Made by a program: the position numbers and the translations under genes
Origin: an uncultured Porphyromonadaceae bacterium
GTDB lineage: Bacteria > Bacteroidota > Bacteroidia > Bacteroidales > Muribaculaceae
Reading direction: 5' to 3'
NCBI GenBank assembly: GCA_937989585.1
Contig: CALKRW010000064.1
Coordinates: 62,001-126,000 of the forward strand
DNA: 64,000 nucleotides
In this document: positions 61,143-64,000 of the stretch, one piece after another
Numbering within the stretch: position 1 is the first letter of the stretch
How the letters are laid out: the number at the start of each line of letters is the position of its first letter
The notes under the pieces: generated by a model
Database searches by the model: none
Seen by the model: only the letters and a program-made list of their open reading frames with translations
What the model was told of the DNA's origin: nothing

Positions 61143-61574
61143 ATGCCCGAACCTCTCTTCTACGATCTAACCTGCGTTAACACCCGGGATGACACAAAAT
61201 CATATGATTCCTCTCGTGCCATAGGAAAGCGCTCATGGCGCACACAAATCAAGCGTGCCGCAATGGCCATATGCTTTATGACTATATTAGCCACTATGTC
61301 TGTAGTGGCCAAACTTGCCGTTGAAATGCGACAACTTGATACCGGACTGGGGCCTGCCGCAAATCCCGACGTGAATCAGTCCACTGACACGCATCATCCT
61401 GCTGCCGACGAAACAATCAGCACAACTCCCGCTGAGAAGACCAGAGTCATCGGTGACAATACGGTACGCCGCCAGCGGAAAGCGTCCTGCCACAAAGAAA
61501 ATGCATCAGGGATTCTTTTAGGAGACAATCCCGTAGGTGATTCCCGTACAGATCTTCCATCCGAGATTCTCTGA
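61143..61574 (+). CDS. small single-TM protein, unknown function
   Basis: A 143-aa protein with an N-terminal cytoplasmic-looking segment of about 38 residues, one membrane helix (AAMAICFMTILATMSVVAKLAV, about 39-60) and a Thr/Pro/Asp-rich C-terminal region of low complexity. I recognise no family. It lies between the buk hairpin and a strong hairpin at 61611-61646, so it looks like a single-gene unit. Codon use resembles its neighbours. It could be spurious, but the frame and bounded context support it. Confidence 0.5.
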   Translation: MPEPLFYDLTCVNTRDDTKSYDSSRAIGKRSWRTQIKRAAMAICFMTILATMSVVAKLAVEMRQLDTGLGPAANPDVNQSTDTHHPAADETISTTPAEKTRVIGDNTVRRQRKASCHKENASGILLGDNPVGDSRTDLPSEIL

Positions 61575-61610
61575 CAGGCCAACATACATATGTATTACTT
61601 AAAATCACAG

Positions 61611-61646
61611 ACGGGGCCGATTCCAGATTGCAGGAATCGGCCCCGT
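61611..61646. terminator. strong bidirectional terminator-like hairpin
   Basis: ACGGGGCCGATTCC (61611-61624) pairs perfectly with GGAATCGGCCCCGT (61633-61646). It lies between the plus-strand small-protein stop and the minus-strand SRPBCC stop. A weak T-stretch is present on the plus side only. Confidence 0.7.
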
Positions 61647-61663
61647 TATTTCGGCCTTATGGA

Positions 61664-62215
61664 TTACATATGGTTACCGGGGAGTTTGTTCGGGTGGTTT
61701 GTGTGAGATTCTTTGCCTGCGGTATATCTTACAAGTCCTGCCAGAGACTTCTGGTTTATATCAGCGAAGAACTGCTCACTCAGCACTTTACCTTTTACCG
61801 ACAGGTTCGAGACCACTCTAAGTCCTTCGTCACGCTTTGTGACATCAATCGTCCACATGTGCATGAACGTAAACTTTTCAGAACTATTGGTCAGCATGCC
61901 TACACCCTCCCAGGCAAATCGTCCGGGACGGTCATCCTTGGGTGCCACAGTCTCTACAACTCGACATCTTGCAGTGTACTCATCTGTCTGCAATGTAAAT
62001 TCCTCTCCTTTTTTCAGATGTGGGTCATTGACATTTGGATTCACAGGTTCGGCATCGACAAATTCACAGTTTGTACGCGTGATGTCGGCGATATTTGTAA
62101 GATAGGGCCACAATTCCTCACCGGTAATTTTATCAATTACAACTTCGGCTTCAACATTGTAGTCTGCTTCGGCCGGATTATAGTGCTTAGGCCAAATAAT
62201 TTTATCTGCAATCAT
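61664..62215 (-). CDS. SRPBCC-family protein (probable)
   Basis: A 183-aa soluble protein without signal peptide. YNVEAEVVIDKITGEELWPYLTNIADITR at the start and the long central strands (KKGEEFTLQTDEYTARCRVV, GRFAWEGVGML, FMHMWTIDVTKRDEGLRVV) fit a Bet v1-like SRPBCC fold with the closing helix SEQFFADINQKSLAGLVRY. The fold binds hydrophobic ligands; the specific role is unknown. It stands alone upstream of the strong hairpin. The opposite strand is also open, but the SRPBCC pattern favours this one. Confidence 0.65.
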   Translation of the reverse strand: MIADKIIWPKHYNPAEADYNVEAEVVIDKITGEELWPYLTNIADITRTNCEFVDAEPVNPNVNDPHLKKGEEFTLQTDEYTARCRVVETVAPKDDRPGRFAWEGVGMLTNSSEKFTFMHMWTIDVTKRDEGLRVVSNLSVKGKVLSEQFFADINQKSLAGLVRYTAGKESHTNHPNKLPGNHM

Positions 62216-62350
62216 AGTATTGATATATTTTGTTAATTACGTTAGTCTTGGAATATATGAATTCCTTCTTTATAACACCTGCTTACGGAAGATGGTTTCT
62301 CTTCACAGGAATTTATTTTAGTGCGATAACAAGGGTATAAATTACGACAA

Positions 62351-62387
62351 CGCGGCATGAGATTCCGGGTGCCGGAACACAGCCGCG
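62351..62387 (-). other. two-tier hairpin downstream of trxA
   Basis: CGCGGC (62351-62356) pairs with GCCGCG (62382-62387), and the inner TTCCGG (62363-62368) with CCGGAA (62372-62377). It lies 50 bp past the trxA stop, without a T-run; possible terminator or mRNA stabiliser. Confidence 0.45.
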
Positions 62388-62436
62388 CTGCTTGACAGAT
62401 ATATTGAGCGATAGGTTGGTTGAATGACAGGAAGTA

Positions 62437-62733
62437 TTACATATGCTCGCGAAGTTTTGCCTCGAGTTGATCTGCCTGATGTACGCCGACGCCGCGCCAC
62501 AAGGCTTCGCCTTTCTTGAATACAATCAGTGTGGGCACAGATTGTACACGATAGCGCTGGGCAATCGCCAGATTCTTGTCTATATCTACTTTAAGGACAT
62601 TCGCCGAATCACCCACGCGGTTTTTTACATCCTCGATGATAGGAGACTGCATCTTGCAGGGGCCGCACCATGTCGCAAAGAAGTCAACAAGAGTAGGTTT
62701 TTCTTCATTTATAAACTTATCGAAATCGTTCAT
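62437..62733 (-). CDS. trxA: thioredoxin
   Basis: A 98-aa cytoplasmic thioredoxin without signal peptide. The active site is FFATWCGPCKMQSP near residues 18-31, the cis-Pro loop VQSVPTLIVF near 63-72. The protein is slightly shorter than the usual 105 aa. It reduces disulfides in ribonucleotide reductase and other enzymes; here it could serve the class II enzyme nrdJ, whose C-terminal cysteines need a reductant. No promoter element was recognised. Confidence 0.93.
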   Translation of the reverse strand: MNDFDKFINEEKPTLVDFFATWCGPCKMQSPIIEDVKNRVGDSANVLKVDIDKNLAIAQRYRVQSVPTLIVFKKGEALWRGVGVHQADQLEAKLREHM

Positions 62734-62929
62734 AGTGTTTTTTGTTTTATGTTGTTTCTATGTTTTTATATAAATTCAAACACTTTATTACATTAAAAGT
62801 TCATAGCGCCCGTTATGTCATCTCAGCCATATTATAAACATACCTGAGACTCCAATTGGGAGCGTGCATAAGCAAAACAGGCTGTGCATTTGGGTGCGCA
62901 ATCTGTTTGATGTGAGTGTACGAAAGATG

Positions 62930-64000
62930 CTATTCCTTATGGACACTGGTTGATACAACCGTGCCGTCAGCACGGCGTGCCTTGGCGCGTCGATTGCGTT
63001 TAGGCTTGATTTTGGATTGTTCCTCAACTGAATCTGATTCTTCACGGGTCTGTCCGGAAGGAACGTTAACTTCCCGGTCTTCCGATTCCGGCTCTTGATT
63101 CAGGGTTTCTTTGCCTTTAGGTTCTTTATCTAAAACTGGTTTTACCTCGTCTACAGAATTAACCTTGTCAGAATATTTAACTTCATCAGGTGATAAATCA
63201 CCGCCTGCCTCGATCTCGGCCGCACGCGCTGCGGCTTTTGCCGCACGTTGGCGGGCACGTCGACGGGCCGAACGTGAAGGTTTGGGGATTACCTCACCTT
63301 CTTCGGATGCCTGCATCGGCTCGGCCTGGATAGTTTCAGCCGTCAAGACATTTTCTTTTGCATCAGGATCCTCATTGGTTTCAGCAACAGGCAGAAGCGC
63401 CTTGACCTTTGTCTTCTTAGGTTTTTTAACCTGAACATTCTCGGAACCGTCATGCTCGGATTCGGTCAATTCCGTCTGTTTTTTCTGGGCCTTGTCTTTT
63501 ACTTGCTGAGGCTTCCCTGACCTGGACTTCTCTGTCTGAGGATTCTCTGCTTTTGTCTTTTCTGCAGGCAGGGTGTTTTCTACATTCTTGGGGGCAGTCT
63601 CTTCCTTGGCAGTCTTTGCCGCGGCACGGGCTTGCGCTTCCTGTGTCCTGGCGGCTCTTCTGGCCTTGGCTTCCTGAGCGGCGGCGCGGGCGGCGTCAGC
63701 AGCCTCCTCCAGTTCGGGTGTGATGTCAATGGCTCCGCTGCGTGTGCTTGCCTTCGATTCTTTCTTGCTGGCAGTGGATGAACCTGTATCCTTTTCCTGA
63801 AACAGGTTGATTTCATTGCCTGCCTTGTCTACCACACGATAGTGAAGGTAAGGCAGCGACTGGTCGGCGATTACCTTGAAGGTCGCCCCGAGTTTACGGC
63901 GCCACTGGCGTACGATGGAGTTGAGCCATCCTTTCTTTAGATATGCCTCGACGTAAGGGTGGACATATACTATGAAATGATTCAGTTCCATAGTATTTAC
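62930..64000 (-). CDS. rng: ribonuclease E/G C-terminal part with charged tail, cut by the window edge
   Basis: The reading frame is open to the right edge (position 64000), so the true start lies outside. The visible N-terminal part (VYVHPYVEAYLKKGWLNSIV, then SLPYLHYRVVDKAGNEINLF) matches the C-terminal end of Bacteroidota Rne/Rng ribonucleases. It is followed by a tail of about 290 residues rich in Ala, Lys, Glu and Arg (blocks such as RSARRRARQRAAKAAARAAE), disordered and alternately acidic and basic, like RNase E scaffold tails. It processes rRNA and mRNA and may bind RNA through the Arg blocks. The family call rests on the short conserved end only. Confidence 0.75.
   Translation of the reverse strand, partial: VNTMELNHFIVYVHPYVEAYLKKGWLNSIVRQWRRKLGATFKVIADQSLPYLHYRVVDKAGNEINLFQEKDTGSSTASKKESKASTRSGAIDITPELEEAADAARAAAQEAKARRAARTQEAQARAAAKTAKEETAPKNVENTLPAEKTKAENPQTEKSRSGKPQQVKDKAQKKQTELTESEHDGSENVQVKKPKKTKVKALLPVAETNEDPDAKENVLTAETIQAEPMQASEEGEVIPKPSRSARRRARQRAAKAAARAAEIEAGGDLSPDEVKYSDKVNSVDEVKPVLDKEPKGKETLNQEPESEDREVNVPSGQTREESDSVEEQSKIKPKRNRRAKARRADGTVVSTSVHKE

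Noticed and set aside
61628..62236. Plus-strand open frame of 202 codons opposite the SRPBCC gene
   Set aside because: It starts inside the strong terminator hairpin and is Cys/Phe-rich without a domain; the minus strand has a coherent fold.

Overview
The window comes from a Bacteroidota chromosome, most likely order Bacteroidales and possibly a Muribaculaceae-like gut lineage; the family is my guess. The evidence is the gene set (DUF6089-uppS-bamA-ompH-ompH, a GldB-like lipoprotein, DUF4492-cydA-cydB, MlaE/F with a separate MCE protein, ptb-buk, a long-form IspG and a B12-dependent ribonucleotide reductase) and the many promoters of the Bacteroidota type (TTTG at -33, TAnnTTTG at -7). I see no rRNA, tRNA, CRISPR array, insertion sequence or prophage.

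Layout. 0.1-2.6 kb: hisS, an outer-membrane barrel protein and a secreted thioredoxin. 2.7-9.3 kb: a membrane sulfatase/PAP2 pair, two EamA transporters, a PepSY-like secreted protein, an AlkD-like protein and a 0.78 kb non-coding AT-rich gap carrying an 18-bp inverted repeat. 9.6-11.1 kb: an OmpA-type lipoprotein and a barrel protein. 11.2-18.3 kb: a minus-strand envelope operon (DUF6242-like lipoprotein, DUF6089, uppS, bamA, two ompH/skp genes). 18.3-26.4 kb: ribD diverges from rpoN, followed by a PAP2-like protein, purE, ispG, an M16 peptidase and an acyltransferase. 26.4-35.6 kb: mlaE, mlaF, holB, an AddB-like nuclease, then gldB-like, an amidase and mlaD. 35.8-38.8 kb: a small secreted protein, an AT-rich gap with one DnaA box, dnaA and xpt. 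38.8-48.7 kb: a nitroreductase, nrdJ, the bioB-SpoU methyltransferase-radA-hemW operon, rpsO and bamD-rpoZ.

49.0-52.5 kb is the outstanding region. It is an AT-rich minus-strand array headed by a secreted transglutaminase-like protein, then two cassettes, each with a secreted protein and a three-TM membrane protein. Each secreted protein has a signal peptide, a short RHS-core motif and a His...Asn-Cys permuted papain-like domain. The two secreted proteins are identical over their first 80 residues and diverge after that; the paired membrane proteins are homologous but strongly diverged. A 390-bp near-identical direct repeat includes a broken copy of the 3' end of the transglutaminase-like gene. 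This looks like a polymorphic effector/immunity-type cassette array, but the function is inferred.

52.6-64 kb: the cytochrome bd operon diverges from a pseudouridine synthase-fmt-rarA-ptb-buk run. These are followed by a small single-TM protein, an SRPBCC protein, trxA and the 3' end of an RNase E/G gene with a long charged tail that runs off the right edge.

The dominant themes are envelope building (BAM complex, chaperones, undecaprenyl synthesis, lipid transport, peptidoglycan amidase) and housekeeping information processing. The 49-52.5 kb array is the only part that reads as accessory DNA.
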